The notes: generated by a model not told the origin, from the sequence alone. A DNA stretch of 56,363 bases from an uncultured Ectothiorhodospiraceae bacterium (GCA_913055565.1 CAJXKP010000016.1:1-56363); one strand, 5' to 3'. Shown: positions 9,465 to 17,652, counted from the stretch's first letter. Numbers and translations: made by a program.

Positions 9465-10361
9465 TCAGGTCCTCCAGATCCTAGGGGGAGAGGGCTCTCG
9501 GCCCAACAAACGCGGCCGCAACAGCGACCAGGCCCTCTCCAGTACGCCCAGCCCCTCCTGAGCGCCTGAGCCGAGCCAACGCAATACCAGGACATCGTCC
9601 AATAGCGTGACAGCGCACGGGCTATCCGAACCCGCCAGCCACTCCCGCAACGCGTCTCGCTCGCCCACCGAGGCCCCAACGGCAACTAGCGTGGCCATAG
9701 CAGGATAACCGCCAAGACCCCAGGGTTGATCGAGCACCGGCGACCCGCCATCGATGCGATTACGCTCCAACAGCAGAGGCCGACCGCCACGGCGGAGCTC
9801 GAGGCGATTGCGCATCACGCCGCGCTCGAAACCCTCGCCCGCGGCCGGGCGGCCGAGACAGGTGAGCTCCCAACCGAGAAAGCGGGCCTGCGGGGCGAGA
9901 TCCACGGACGTCAGCGTATCGGCCTGAGCCGCCTGAAACGCGATCTGCTCCTGCGGCAACCACTCCAGGGTCGCCCTGTCAGCGACCCGCAGGTGCTGGC
10001 GCTGCACCGCCCAGGGCCCGGCGCTGCGGTAGAACTTATTCGCCGCCGGCGTGGTGACCAGGGCGTGTGCCCCCGCCTCGACGTCCACGCTAATCGCCAG
10101 CTGATCACCCCCTACGATGCCCCCGGGCGGGTGCAGGACATAGGCATGACAGGGGAAGCCCTCGGGATAGAAGGGCCGCTGAACGCGCAGTGGGCCGCTG
10201 TGCCGCCGCCCGCTGAGCTGCGTACGCTCGTTACCCGCCACGAAGCCGACATCCAGGCTAGCGCGCCAACCGCTGGTATCGGACGCGGCGTCCGCAGCCG
10301 CGTGATCAGCGGCCCCAGATGCCTTTGGCTTGGCTGCGTTATGGCTCACTAGGCCGTCCAT
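9465..10361 (-). CDS. ureD: Urease accessory protein UreD
   Basis: Scaffold of the urease maturation complex, 298 residues. Family segments include [42 protein letters not shown] and [11 protein letters not shown]. The ATG at 10361 is chosen because the frame upstream is a shadow of the neighbouring gene; the ribosome binding site there is weak. The stretch between the start and about residue 40 is poorly conserved and Ala-rich. It follows the guanidine hydrolase gene after 25 bases. Confidence 0.95.
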   Translation of the reverse strand: MDGLVSHNAAKPKASGAADHAAADAASDTSGWRASLDVGFVAGNERTQLSGRRHSGPLRVQRPFYPEGFPCHAYVLHPPGGIVGGDQLAISVDVEAGAHALVTTPAANKFYRSAGPWAVQRQHLRVADRATLEWLPQEQIAFQAAQADTLTSVDLAPQARFLGWELTCLGRPAAGEGFERGVMRNRLELRRGGRPLLLERNRIDGGSPVLDQPWGLGGYPAMATLVAVGASVGERDALREWLAGSDSPCAVTLLDDVLVLRWLGSGAQEGLGVLERAWSLLRPRLLGREPSPPRIWRT

Positions 10362-10386
10362 CGCTTGGTGCCGTATTGCGCGCCGA

Positions 10387-11586
10387 CTAGACTTCGCCGG
10401 CGCCGTACTCGGGCAGTAGCCGCTTATGGTCACCCAGCTTGCCATGCGCCACCACGGAGCCAAGGACATCGACCATCGCCCGCATACCCAGCAGGGCGGT
10501 GATCTCGGAGGTGTCGTAGGGCGGCGAGACCTCGACGACCTCCATGCCGCAGATGCCCTCGGAGGCGACCTGCCCCAGCATGTACAGGATCTCGCGCGGC
10601 AGGAAGCCGCCCGGCTCCGGCCACCCGGTACCCGGCACGAAGCCGCAGTCGACGCTGTCGATATCGAAACTGATGTAGACCGCATCCGTACCGTTCCAGG
10701 CCGTCTCCAGCGCGATCTCGACCACCTTATCCAGGCCCAGGCGCGTTACATCGTTCATGGTCAGGATGGTCGTATCCCGATCGCGCGCCTCCTTAACGGC
10801 CGCTCGCGGGACCTGCCAGCCGCCGATACCGATCTGGACCAGGTTCTCCGGCGACACATTGGGTATATCCGTGGCGTGGAAGAACGGCGTGGTATGCATG
10901 CGCTCATCCAGGTCCTTTTCCTGAATATCGGCATGGCGGTCGAAGTGGATGATGCCGATCTTCTTATCCGTGGCGTTGGCGATGCCCCGGACGGTCGGGA
11001 AACCGATGGAGTGATCGCCGCCCATGATCAGCGGCAGGGCGCCGCTGCGAAAGACGTGCTCCGTACCACGTGTGATCTGATCGAACGCCTTCTCGATATT
11101 GCCCGGGATGGTGAACACGTCGCCGGCGTCGCACATCGTCATCTGCTCGCGCAGATCCACACCGAGCTCGTAGTTGTACGGCGTATACAGCGCCGAGATC
11201 TTGCGAATGCCCTGCGGCCCGAAGCGCGTGCCGGGCCGATAGGTCGTACCACCATCGAACGGCACCCCCATAACGGCGGCGTCGTAGTAGCCCACATCGC
11301 GAACGTCCTCACAGAAAGGTGCCTTGAGGAAGGTATTAATCCCCGCGAAATGGGGCAGCTCACCGCGCGCGAACGTCGAGATGCTGCGATCCTCGATGGA
11401 GTCGGCGGCCGTCAGGCCCTGCTCCAGGCAACGCTGCCCCTCTGCCTCCGCGGCCGAGGTGGGCAGCTCGGCCTCGCGATGCTTCATCTTCCAGCCCTCG
11501 AGCTTGGACTCGTCGAATGAGGGATGGTGGGCGAGGCGCTGTGAGCTGGCAGGGCCGGTTCCGGGTCGCTGGCGATAACGTGGCAT
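10387..11586 (-). CDS. gdmH: Guanidine hydrolase (agmatinase/arginase family, GdmH type)
   Basis: Ureohydrolase predicted to split guanidine into urea and ammonia. It is 399 residues with an N-terminal extension of about 90 residues beyond ordinary agmatinase, as in the cyanobacterial nickel-dependent guanidine hydrolase. Metal ligands are visible: His192 (GGDHSIG), Asp216, His218 and Asp220 (HFDRHAD, with Arg where agmatinases have Ala), Asp308 and Asp310 (SFDIDSVD). GdmH-like segments are DERMHTTPFFHATDIPN, IGIGGWQVPR and GFVPGTGWPEPGGFLPRE. Context decides the substrate: a guanidine-I riboswitch heads the unit, a transporter lies before it and urease after it. Agmatine or guanidino acids remain possible. 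The HypA/HypB-like nickel loaders known for cyanobacterial GdmH are not in the window. Confidence 0.85.
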   Translation of the reverse strand: MPRYRQRPGTGPASSQRLAHHPSFDESKLEGWKMKHREAELPTSAAEAEGQRCLEQGLTAADSIEDRSISTFARGELPHFAGINTFLKAPFCEDVRDVGYYDAAVMGVPFDGGTTYRPGTRFGPQGIRKISALYTPYNYELGVDLREQMTMCDAGDVFTIPGNIEKAFDQITRGTEHVFRSGALPLIMGGDHSIGFPTVRGIANATDKKIGIIHFDRHADIQEKDLDERMHTTPFFHATDIPNVSPENLVQIGIGGWQVPRAAVKEARDRDTTILTMNDVTRLGLDKVVEIALETAWNGTDAVYISFDIDSVDCGFVPGTGWPEPGGFLPREILYMLGQVASEGICGMEVVEVSPPYDTSEITALLGMRAMVDVLGSVVAHGKLGDHKRLLPEYGAGEV

Positions 11587-11616
11587 GGTCTCGTTCTCCT
11601 CGAATCAATCGATCGG

Positions 11617-12414
11617 TCAGGCCCCGGCCTCCGGGCCGGGGCTGTCGGGTGTCGCCATCGCCTCGTCGGCGCCGGAGCGCCGATCAATGGGCAGATCATA
11701 GGTAATGGTGGCGCCGTAGGCCTCGGGGGCATGGGGGTCCTGGCGCAGCTTATCGAAGACCAGCAGGCGGGTGCCGACCTTAAAGCCCTCCTCGATATCG
11801 TGGGTCACCATGAAAACGGTCAGCTTCTCGCGCTGCCATAGATCGAGGGTCAGCTCCTGCATGTCGTTACGTATCCCCGGGTCCAGGGCGCCGAAGGGCT
11901 CGTCAAGCAACAGGATGCGCGGCTGCTTTACCAGCGACTGGGCGATGGACAGCCGCTGCTGCATGCCACCGGACAGCGCCGCCGGGTACTGATGAGCGCT
12001 CCCCACTAGCCCCACCCGCTCCAACATGGCCATCGCCCGCTCCTTAGCGCGCCGACGCTGGGCGCCGAAAAGACGGCCAGACAGCGGCGCCTGCTGGAAC
12101 TCCATGGGCAGCAGCGCGTTACCGAGTACCGTGAGATGCGGGAACACGGAGTAGCGCTGAAAGACGATGCCCCGATCCGAGCGGGGCTCACCGGGCAGCG
12201 GCTCGCCGCCCAGCTCGAGTTGGCCTGCCGTCGGCTGCTCCACGCCCAGCAGCATCCGCAGGAACGTGGTCTTGCCGCAGCCCGAGGCGCCAACCATGGT
12301 GACGAACTCGCCTTCCGCCACGGTAAGGTTGAGATTCTCCAGCACCACCGTATCCCCGAAGGACTTCCACAGGTGCCGGCATTCGATCAGCGGGGTCACG
12401 CGCGGCTCAGTCAC
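11617..12414 (-). CDS. ABC transporter ATP-binding protein, guanidine/urea-type (NitT/TauT family)
   Basis: ATPase of an importer in the nitrate/sulfonate/taurine family, 265 residues. It has Walker A GASGCGKTT, Q-loop FQRYSVFPHL, signature LSGGMQQRLSIA, Walker B ILLLDEPFGALD and switch His in MVTHDIEE. It overlaps the permease gene by eight bases and precedes gdmH by about 30 bases. With the permease and the divergent binding protein it forms a complete importer; the riboswitch implies guanidine as substrate. Confidence 0.9.
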   Translation of the reverse strand: MTEPRVTPLIECRHLWKSFGDTVVLENLNLTVAEGEFVTMVGASGCGKTTFLRMLLGVEQPTAGQLELGGEPLPGEPRSDRGIVFQRYSVFPHLTVLGNALLPMEFQQAPLSGRLFGAQRRRAKERAMAMLERVGLVGSAHQYPAALSGGMQQRLSIAQSLVKQPRILLLDEPFGALDPGIRNDMQELTLDLWQREKLTVFMVTHDIEEGFKVGTRLLVFDKLRQDPHAPEAYGATITYDLPIDRRSGADEAMATPDSPGPEAGA

Positions 12415-13222
12415 GGGTGAGGCTCCAGCTGAACAGCCACACCCGCAGCTGGCGCAGCGTGAAATCGAAGCTAAACGCGATCAGCGTGATCCAGGCCACG
12501 TACGGCAGGATGACGTCCATCGCCAGATAGCGCCGGACCAGGAAGATGCGATAGCCCAGCCCCTCCTCACCGGCGATGGCCTCGCCAGCGATAAGGAATA
12601 GCCACGCTGGCCCGAGGCCCAGGCGAACGCCCTCGATGAGGCGCGGCAGGGCCTGCGGCAACGCCACCCGCGTCAGCAGCTGCCAGCTATTGGCCCCGAG
12701 GGTCTGGGCCTTGATCATCTGCTCTTCGGGTAGCTCCTCGATGCGCTGCTGCAGATCCCGCGTGATAAAGGGCGTGATCCCGAACAGGATCAACGCGATC
12801 TTGGCCGTCTGGCCGAGGCCGAAGGTGATGAACAGGATGGGCAGGACCGACAGCGGCGGTATCAACGACAGGGCCTTCACCAGCGGCGCGAAGGTCGTGC
12901 GCGCGTAGGGGAACAGACCCAGTGTTAGGCCAAGGATCAGGGCAATGGCCGCGGCCATCGCGACGCCCAGGCCGAGGCGTTCGAGGCTGGCCAGGGTATC
13001 GACCCAAAGCAGATACTCGCCTGTGCGCTTACTCGGCTCAAAGCCCATGCGCACGATCGCATCCCAGAAGCTAGCGAAGGATGGCAGCAGCTTGTCATCG
13101 GGATTGGCGGCCAGCCGCGCGTTCGACGCCATGACGTAGATGGTGACGAGCACCGCAAACGGCAGGGCCGTCAGGAAGGTCCCCAGAACGCGGCCGGGAC
13201 GACGATTGATAAGCCGCCTCAT
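12407..13222 (-). CDS. ABC transporter permease, guanidine/urea-type (NitT/TauT family)
   Basis: Inner-membrane subunit, 271 residues, about six transmembrane helices, with the EAA-type loop QTLGANSWQLLTRVALPQALPRLIEGVRLGLG (conserved core TLGA-N-LPQALP) that contacts the ATPase. Its ATG overlaps the stop of a 30-codon leader ORF (ATGA), so translation is probably coupled. This permease family is found beside urea carboxylase and guanidine carboxylase genes in other bacteria and was long labelled putative urea transport. Confidence 0.9.
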   Translation of the reverse strand: MRRLINRRPGRVLGTFLTALPFAVLVTIYVMASNARLAANPDDKLLPSFASFWDAIVRMGFEPSKRTGEYLLWVDTLASLERLGLGVAMAAAIALILGLTLGLFPYARTTFAPLVKALSLIPPLSVLPILFITFGLGQTAKIALILFGITPFITRDLQQRIEELPEEQMIKAQTLGANSWQLLTRVALPQALPRLIEGVRLGLGPAWLFLIAGEAIAGEEGLGYRIFLVRRYLAMDVILPYVAWITLIAFSFDFTLRQLRVWLFSWSLTRD

Positions 13223-13311
13223 AGCCGCCTCGCCCGCTTGGCAGCGATACCAACCGTGCCAGGGCTATGGCATGCCGTGCCGCTTGATTCCGGGATATTC
13301 GCTTGACTCAT
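13219..13311 (-). CDS. 30-residue leader ORF between riboswitch and permease
   Basis: A short ORF encoding MSQANIPESSGTACHSPGTVG followed by a basic tail (AAKRARRL), unlike any family I recognise. It has the strongest ribosome binding site in the region (GGAGG, five bases before the ATG, in GAGGAGGTGCTG). Its TGA overlaps the permease ATG. The likely role is translational coupling: the riboswitch would control access to this ribosome binding site. Coding status is inferred from signals only; the peptide itself may have no function. Confidence 0.5.
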   Translation of the reverse strand: MSQANIPESSGTACHSPGTVGIAAKRARRL

Positions 13312-13356
13312 CAGCACCTCCTCTCGCGACACGGATGGGTGGACACGCGTGTCCGA

Positions 13357-13449
13357 TCTCCCGGGCTTTTGTCCCTCCGTGTACCTCCGCGAGGAGGCGG
13401 CAACTCTCGGACCAGCCATCCGCTCAGCGGATCGGAACCCTAGTTGCCC
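13357..13449 (-). ncRNA. Guanidine-I (ykkC) riboswitch
   Basis: On the minus strand the class landmarks appear in order: CTAGGGTTCCG, a small hairpin, GGCTGGTCCGAGAG, a GC-rich P2 hairpin (13384-13397 region), then ACGGAGGGACAAAAGCCCGG and GGGAGA. GGCAAC at the 5' end pairs with GTTGCC after the GAGAG. These match the known ykkC subtype 1 consensus, which binds free guanidinium and usually turns genes on. It lies about 45 bases after the end of the leader ORF's ribosome binding site region and heads the transporter-gdmH-ure unit. Confidence 0.93.
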
Positions 13450-13512
13450 TTCAAACCGGCTTGTTGGCCGCGCGCTGCAGACAGGCGTCGTCCGCCGCTC
13501 GCCCCTTAGGTA

Positions 13513-13528
13513 AGCAATTACCTTGCCA
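13513..13528 (-). promoter_or_regulatory. Sigma-54 promoter of the guanidine/urease unit
   Basis: Minus-strand TGGCAAGGTAATTGCT has the RpoN layout with GG and GC 12 bases apart and a full TTGCT -12 box. The predicted start near 13500 leaves about 50 bases before the riboswitch. This implies double control: nitrogen status through an enhancer protein, then guanidine through the riboswitch. Confidence 0.72.
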
Positions 13529-13587
13529 GAGCAGTAATAGCGCGTTTATCGGGCGTCTAACGGCGAGTGATGCGGCAGACGTCGACA

Positions 13588-13632
13588 CTGGTGCACCGCA
13601 AGCCGTCACAATTGCCCCAGTTTTGTGCACTT
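13588..13632. promoter_or_regulatory. NtrC-like half-sites shared by two divergent sigma-54 promoters
   Basis: GGTGCACC at 13590-13597 and GTGCAC at 13625-13630 contain the TGCAC half of the NtrC consensus. They lie 60-120 bases from both flanking -24/-12 elements. Neither forms a perfect 17 bp dyad, so this is a candidate enhancer rather than a firm site. Confidence 0.4.
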
Positions 13633-13690
13633 GGCGCGGTACTCTGGACGCCTGCACATGAAACAACAAGACATCATGCGCGCGCGACTA

Positions 13691-13723
13691 CCAATGCGGG
13701 CCACAGACGGTGGCCCGCATTGG
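13691..13723. repeat. 13-bp perfect inverted repeat overlapping a -24 box
   Basis: Arms CCAATGCGGGCCA and TGGCCCGCATTGG are separated by seven bases. The right arm runs into the -24 element of the binding-protein promoter. It could be a repressor operator or the terminator of an unseen transcript; no T-run follows on either strand. Confidence 0.65.
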
Positions 13724-13736
13724 TACGTAGTTTGCT
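13721..13736 (+). promoter_or_regulatory. Sigma-54 promoter of the ABC binding-protein gene
   Basis: TGGTACGTAGTTTGCT fits TGGCAC-N5-TTGCW with one mismatch and correct GG-GC spacing. It lies about 140 bases before the start of the gene, giving a long leader with no obvious second riboswitch. Confidence 0.65.
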
Positions 13737-13877
13737 TCTCGGAAGCGGGACAGCCACGACGGGCTACGCAACGGAGTCCGGTGGCAATCGGCTATCAGCG
13801 AGCACAGCTTGTGCCGCTGGGGCCATCAAACGGCTTAACGAAGCCATCACGACCCGACTCAGCCGGGAGGCGAGAGT

Positions 13878-14945
13878 ATGATGAAGCTACTACGAGGCAC
13901 CGCGGTGTGCTTTTTGCTACTGGGTGGCCTAGTTACCGGCACCGCTGGGGCCGAGGACAAGCCCACGTTTCGCATCGCTTGGTCCATCTACGCTGGCTGG
14001 ATGCCCTGGGATTACATGGAAACCTCGGGGATCATGGACAAATGGGCCGATCGCTACGACATCAACGTCGAGATCGTCCAGGTCAATGACTACATCGAGT
14101 CCATTAACCAGTACACCGCCGGCCAGTTCGACGGGGTAACGGCGACCAGCATGGATAGCCTATCCATTCCGGCGGCCGGTGGCGTCGACAGTACCGCCCT
14201 CATCGTCGGCGACTACTCCAACGGCAATGACGGCATCGTGCTCAAGGGCAGCGATAAGCTCAAGGCTATCGAAGGGCGCGATGTCCATCTCGTGGAGCTG
14301 TCCGTCTCGCACTACCTGCTGGCGCGCGCGTTGGACAGCATCGGCCTGTCCGAGAAGGACGTTAACGTCGTCGGCATCTCCGATGCCGACCTGGTCTCGG
14401 CATTCAAGACCGAGGACGTGCAGGCCGTCGCCACCTGGAACCCGCTACTGACCGACGTGCGCGACCAGCCGAACGCCCACGAGGTCTTCGACTCATCGCA
14501 GGTACCGGGCCACATCAAGGATCTGTTGGTCGTCAATACGGAGACGCTCAACGAGCATCCCGAGTTCGGCAAGGCGCTGACGGGGGCCTGGTATGAGATG
14601 ATGAGCAAGATGCGGGGCGACGACAAACAGGCCCGGCAGATCCGCACCAAACTGGGTGAGGCGTCGGGCACGGACCGCGCCGGCTACGAGATGCAACTGG
14701 CGGGCATGAAGTTCTTCTACGAGCCGCAGTCGGCGGTTGAGTTCATCAGCAGCGATCAGGCCTACGAGGCCATGGACAGTGTACGCCAGTTCTCCTTCCG
14801 CAAGGGGCTGCTGGGTGAGGCGGCCCAGTCGGCGGATTTCGTCGGCATCGAGTTCCCGGATGGGCGTGTGCTGGGGCGCGAGTCCAACATCAACCTGCGC
14901 TTCACCACGAAATACATGCAAATGGCGGCCGACGACGAGCTCTAG
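13878..14945 (+). CDS. ABC transporter substrate-binding protein, putative guanidine/urea receptor
   Basis: Periplasmic receptor of the NitT/TauT class, 355 residues, with a signal peptide cleaved near TAGA-EDKP (about residue 25). The mature start FRIAWSIYAGWMPWDYME and the later NAHEVFDSSQVPGHIKDLLVVN segment match the family annotated elsewhere as putative urea ABC transporter binding protein, whose members sit next to urea/guanidine carboxylase. It is divergent from the matching permease and ATPase. A GGGAGG precedes two successive ATGs; the first is used here. Guanidinium as ligand is inferred from the riboswitch on the partner operon. Confidence 0.85.
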   Translation: MMKLLRGTAVCFLLLGGLVTGTAGAEDKPTFRIAWSIYAGWMPWDYMETSGIMDKWADRYDINVEIVQVNDYIESINQYTAGQFDGVTATSMDSLSIPAAGGVDSTALIVGDYSNGNDGIVLKGSDKLKAIEGRDVHLVELSVSHYLLARALDSIGLSEKDVNVVGISDADLVSAFKTEDVQAVATWNPLLTDVRDQPNAHEVFDSSQVPGHIKDLLVVNTETLNEHPEFGKALTGAWYEMMSKMRGDDKQARQIRTKLGEASGTDRAGYEMQLAGMKFFYEPQSAVEFISSDQAYEAMDSVRQFSFRKGLLGEAAQSADFVGIEFPDGRVLGRESNINLRFTTKYMQMAADDEL

Positions 14946-14957
14946 GCCAACCCCAGG

Positions 14958-14983
14958 GCCATACCGGCTACGGCCGGTATGGC
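14958..14983 (+). terminator. Hairpin with UACG tetraloop after the binding-protein gene
   Basis: An 11-bp perfect stem, GCCATACCGGC and its complement, is capped by a C(TACG)G loop, an exceptionally stable tetraloop. It starts 12 bases after the stop codon. There is no clear T-run, so termination may be partial or Rho-assisted. Confidence 0.65.
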
Positions 14984-15102
14984 GCCCGCGCCAGCCTGAC
15001 GGCGCGCCATTACGGCACCCCATTGGGGTCGCCTCATTCCCGAGCGCGACTCGTCCTGATGCCTTCGATAGGATTGGGGCAGGCCACACCAGATCGCCCC
15101 GA

Positions 15103-16284
15103 ATGATCGCCACGACGGATAGCGACAGGCTCACCAACGGCACCCGTACCTTTTACCAACATGCGGCGCCCGACGACTGGGTTGGACTGGGCCTGTGGTG
15201 CCGCGCCGGCAGCCGCTTCGAGCGCCCGGGCGAGGCTGGCTGGGCCCATCTGCTCGAGCACCTCTGGTTCCGCGGCGGCCACCGACATGATGCCGTGGCA
15301 GTCGATCGCGCCAGTGACCGCCTCGGCGGCTGGGTGAACGCCGAAACGGGGCGCGAGATGATCGGCCTCTGGGGGCTCGCCCCGCGACATCATGCGGAGG
15401 AGTTAGCGGCCCTGCTGCTCGATATGTTCCTCGCACCCGCCTTTAGCGATAGCGATGTCACCAGCGAGAAGAACCTCATCCGCGACGAGCTCGAGCAACG
15501 GGGCCTTGATCCCGTCGAGGGTGCCCTTACGCGCGCGCTGGCACGCGCCTGGCCCGCTAGCGCCCTAGCCGAGCCACTAGCCAACCCAGATCACAGCCTC
15601 GACCAGGCGGATGCCGAGCGCCTCCATGCCTGGCTCACAGAACATGCCGTCGGGCCGGGCACGGTAGCGACCCTGCTCGGCGATTGGCCGGATCACGCGC
15701 GCCAGCGGATCCAGGACGGCCTGACCGCCTTGCCCTCGCTACCCGCGCCCACCCCATCACCACCACCGGAGCCGGCGAGCCCAAGCCGCGAGGCCATTGG
15801 GGCACAACGAGCGGCGTTGGTTTGGGCGACGCCGACGCCGGGATACGCCGATACGGCCTATGACGGTGCCGCCCTGGCTACCCGCGCCCTCGGCGGCGGC
15901 CTAAGCGCCCTCCTACCGGCGCGCCTGCGGCGCGAGGCCGGGTTGGTTTACGACATCAGCGCCCATGTCGAGACCACCCTCGACGCCGGCGCCGCGGTCG
16001 TCCAGACCGTGACGTCCCAGGCCGAGCGAACGGCAGCGATTGTCGAGCATAGCCTGGCGACGGTTCAGGCCAGGGGGCTGCCCATATCGGCGATCTCCGA
16101 CGCGGAACAGGGGGACCGCGCCCGCGAGGCGCTAGCCGCCACCCAGCCGGTGGCAACCATGCGCGAACTCGCGATGGGCGGCATTGCGGGGCGTTGGCCG
16201 AGCTATGACGGGCTTGCGGAGGCGGCTCGCGTTGCTCTGTGCCATGGCAACTGGACCCGCACCTGTCAGCCCGTGGATGGCTAG
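15103..16284 (+). CDS. M16-family zinc metallopeptidase (insulinase/PqqF-like), single unit
   Basis: Zinc peptidase of the inverted-motif type. The motif HLLEH at 49-53 gives His49, Glu52 and His53. The C-terminal half has the R/Y element of M16 proteins (LPARLRREAGLVYDIS). At 393 residues it is about the length of one M16 N+C unit (most family members are 420-460), so some loops are short. A Pro-rich linker at about 215-230 separates the halves. No signal peptide is visible. An open frame continues upstream through the preceding gene but is a shadow; the ATG at 15103 gives the family-like start. The substrate is unknown. Confidence 0.8.
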   Translation: MIATTDSDRLTNGTRTFYQHAAPDDWVGLGLWCRAGSRFERPGEAGWAHLLEHLWFRGGHRHDAVAVDRASDRLGGWVNAETGREMIGLWGLAPRHHAEELAALLLDMFLAPAFSDSDVTSEKNLIRDELEQRGLDPVEGALTRALARAWPASALAEPLANPDHSLDQADAERLHAWLTEHAVGPGTVATLLGDWPDHARQRIQDGLTALPSLPAPTPSPPPEPASPSREAIGAQRAALVWATPTPGYADTAYDGAALATRALGGGLSALLPARLRREAGLVYDISAHVETTLDAGAAVVQTVTSQAERTAAIVEHSLATVQARGLPISAISDAEQGDRAREALAATQPVATMRELAMGGIAGRWPSYDGLAEAARVALCHGNWTRTCQPVDG

Positions 16285-16386
16285 GCTCTCAGCGGTCTCG
16301 TCGAACGACGCTTGGCGCGTATACTCCACGATAATGACGACAATATCGACATCCCATCCATCTAGCACGACACCGGGATAACATCG

Positions 16387-17652
16387 TTGCGAGTCATCGT
16401 TATCGGGGGCGGGGTTATCGGGACGACCACCGCCTACTACCTGCACGCCGACGGCCACGAGGTGGTCCTGGTCGACCGCGAGCAGCAGCTGGCCACCGAG
16501 GCCAGCTTCGCCAACGGCGGCATGCTGCACGCCAGTCACACCGAGCCGTGGAATACGCCGGCCGCCATCGGGCAGCTGCTACGCTGGATCGGACGTGAGA
16601 AGTCGCCGTTGCTGCTGCGCCCCTCCCAGATACCGAACCTGATCGGTTGGGGTCTCGGCTTCTTTCGCTACGGCATGCCGAAACACCACCACCGCAACAC
16701 GCGGGTCAATGCGCGGCTCGCCGTCTATAGCATCGAGTGCATGCGCCAACTGCGCGCGGAGACTGGCATTGCCTACGACGAGCGGGCGAGCGGCATCCTC
16801 AAGATCTTCCACGATAGCGACGAGTGGGTGGCCGGGCGCACCGCCTCCGAGCGCGTCCGTGATCTCGGCGTTCGCTACCAGATGCTCGACACCGACGACG
16901 TCATGGCGATCGAGCCGACACTGGATGCGGTTCGGGACCAGATCGTTGGCGGCATCTACTACCCGGACGATGAGATCGGTGACCCGTGCCTGTTCACACG
17001 GCGTCTCGGCGACATCCTCGCTGGCGAGGGCGCGGAACTGCGTCTTGGCGAGTCGGTGACTGCCATCAATAGCCACAATGGCTCGGTGACGGGCGTTACC
17101 ACCGACCAGGGGACCATTGAGGCCGATAAGGTCGTATTGGCCGCCGGCTCGGAGGCGGTTGCCCTAGCTCGGCCCCTTGGGGTTCGTCTACCCATCCGAC
17201 CCGTTAAGGGCTACTCCGCGACCGTGGACGTCAGCGACTGCGACAGCGTACCCACCACCCCCATCATCGACGCCGGCCGCAAGGTGGTCATCACAGCGCT
17301 CGGGCAGCGCCTGCGCGTGGCCGGCACAGCGGAGTTCGCCGGATTAAACCGCACGGTCAATGAAAATCGCGTGCGCATTGTGCTGGATCAGGCATTGGCC
17401 AACTTCCCGCGCCTGGCATCGCAGATCGACTACAACGCCGTGGAGCCGTGGGCCTGTCTGCGCCCCATGACCATGGACGGCCCCGCTATACTGGGGGAAA
17501 CACCGGTCGATGGCCTCTACCTCAATGCGGGCTCGGGCCATCTCGGCTGGACGTTCGCCGCGGGCGCCGGGCGAGCGGTCGCCGACCGGGTCGCGGGCCG
17601 TAGCCCGGCCGTTGATATCGAGGGGCTGAAGTACAGCCGTTTTACCCGCTAG
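16387..17652 (+). CDS. dadA: D-amino acid dehydrogenase-like FAD oxidoreductase (DadA family)
   Basis: Deaminates D-amino acids to 2-oxo acids, passing electrons to the respiratory chain. The 421-residue protein starts with the FAD-binding VIGGGVIGTTTAYYL, has the DadA-typical segments DREQQLATEASFANGGMLH and PWNTPAAIGQLLRW, and ends with SGHLGWTFAAGAGRAVAD. It uses a TTG start directly before the FAD motif; no upstream ATG fits. Glycine oxidase or a related amine oxidase is possible, but the overall pattern is that of the small DadA subunit. Confidence 0.85.
   Translation: MRVIVIGGGVIGTTTAYYLHADGHEVVLVDREQQLATEASFANGGMLHASHTEPWNTPAAIGQLLRWIGREKSPLLLRPSQIPNLIGWGLGFFRYGMPKHHHRNTRVNARLAVYSIECMRQLRAETGIAYDERASGILKIFHDSDEWVAGRTASERVRDLGVRYQMLDTDDVMAIEPTLDAVRDQIVGGIYYPDDEIGDPCLFTRRLGDILAGEGAELRLGESVTAINSHNGSVTGVTTDQGTIEADKVVLAAGSEAVALARPLGVRLPIRPVKGYSATVDVSDCDSVPTTPIIDAGRKVVITALGQRLRVAGTAEFAGLNRTVNENRVRIVLDQALANFPRLASQIDYNAVEPWACLRPMTMDGPAILGETPVDGLYLNAGSGHLGWTFAAGAGRAVADRVAGRSPAVDIEGLKYSRFTR

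Noticed and set aside
10387-11586. Plain agmatinase (SpeB) annotation
   Set aside because: The long N-terminus, the DRHAD and GWPEPGG motifs, and the riboswitch plus urease context fit guanidine hydrolase better; agmatinase remains only as a fallback.
13740-13877. Possible guanidine-II (mini-ykkC) element before the binding-protein gene
   Set aside because: An ACGA does occur in a small AGCC...GGCT stem, but the loop closure is wrong and the required second hairpin with an ACGR loop is missing.
14737-15102. N-terminal extension of the M16 peptidase
   Set aside because: It runs through the end of the binding-protein gene and a hairpin, and the translated sequence is not family-like.
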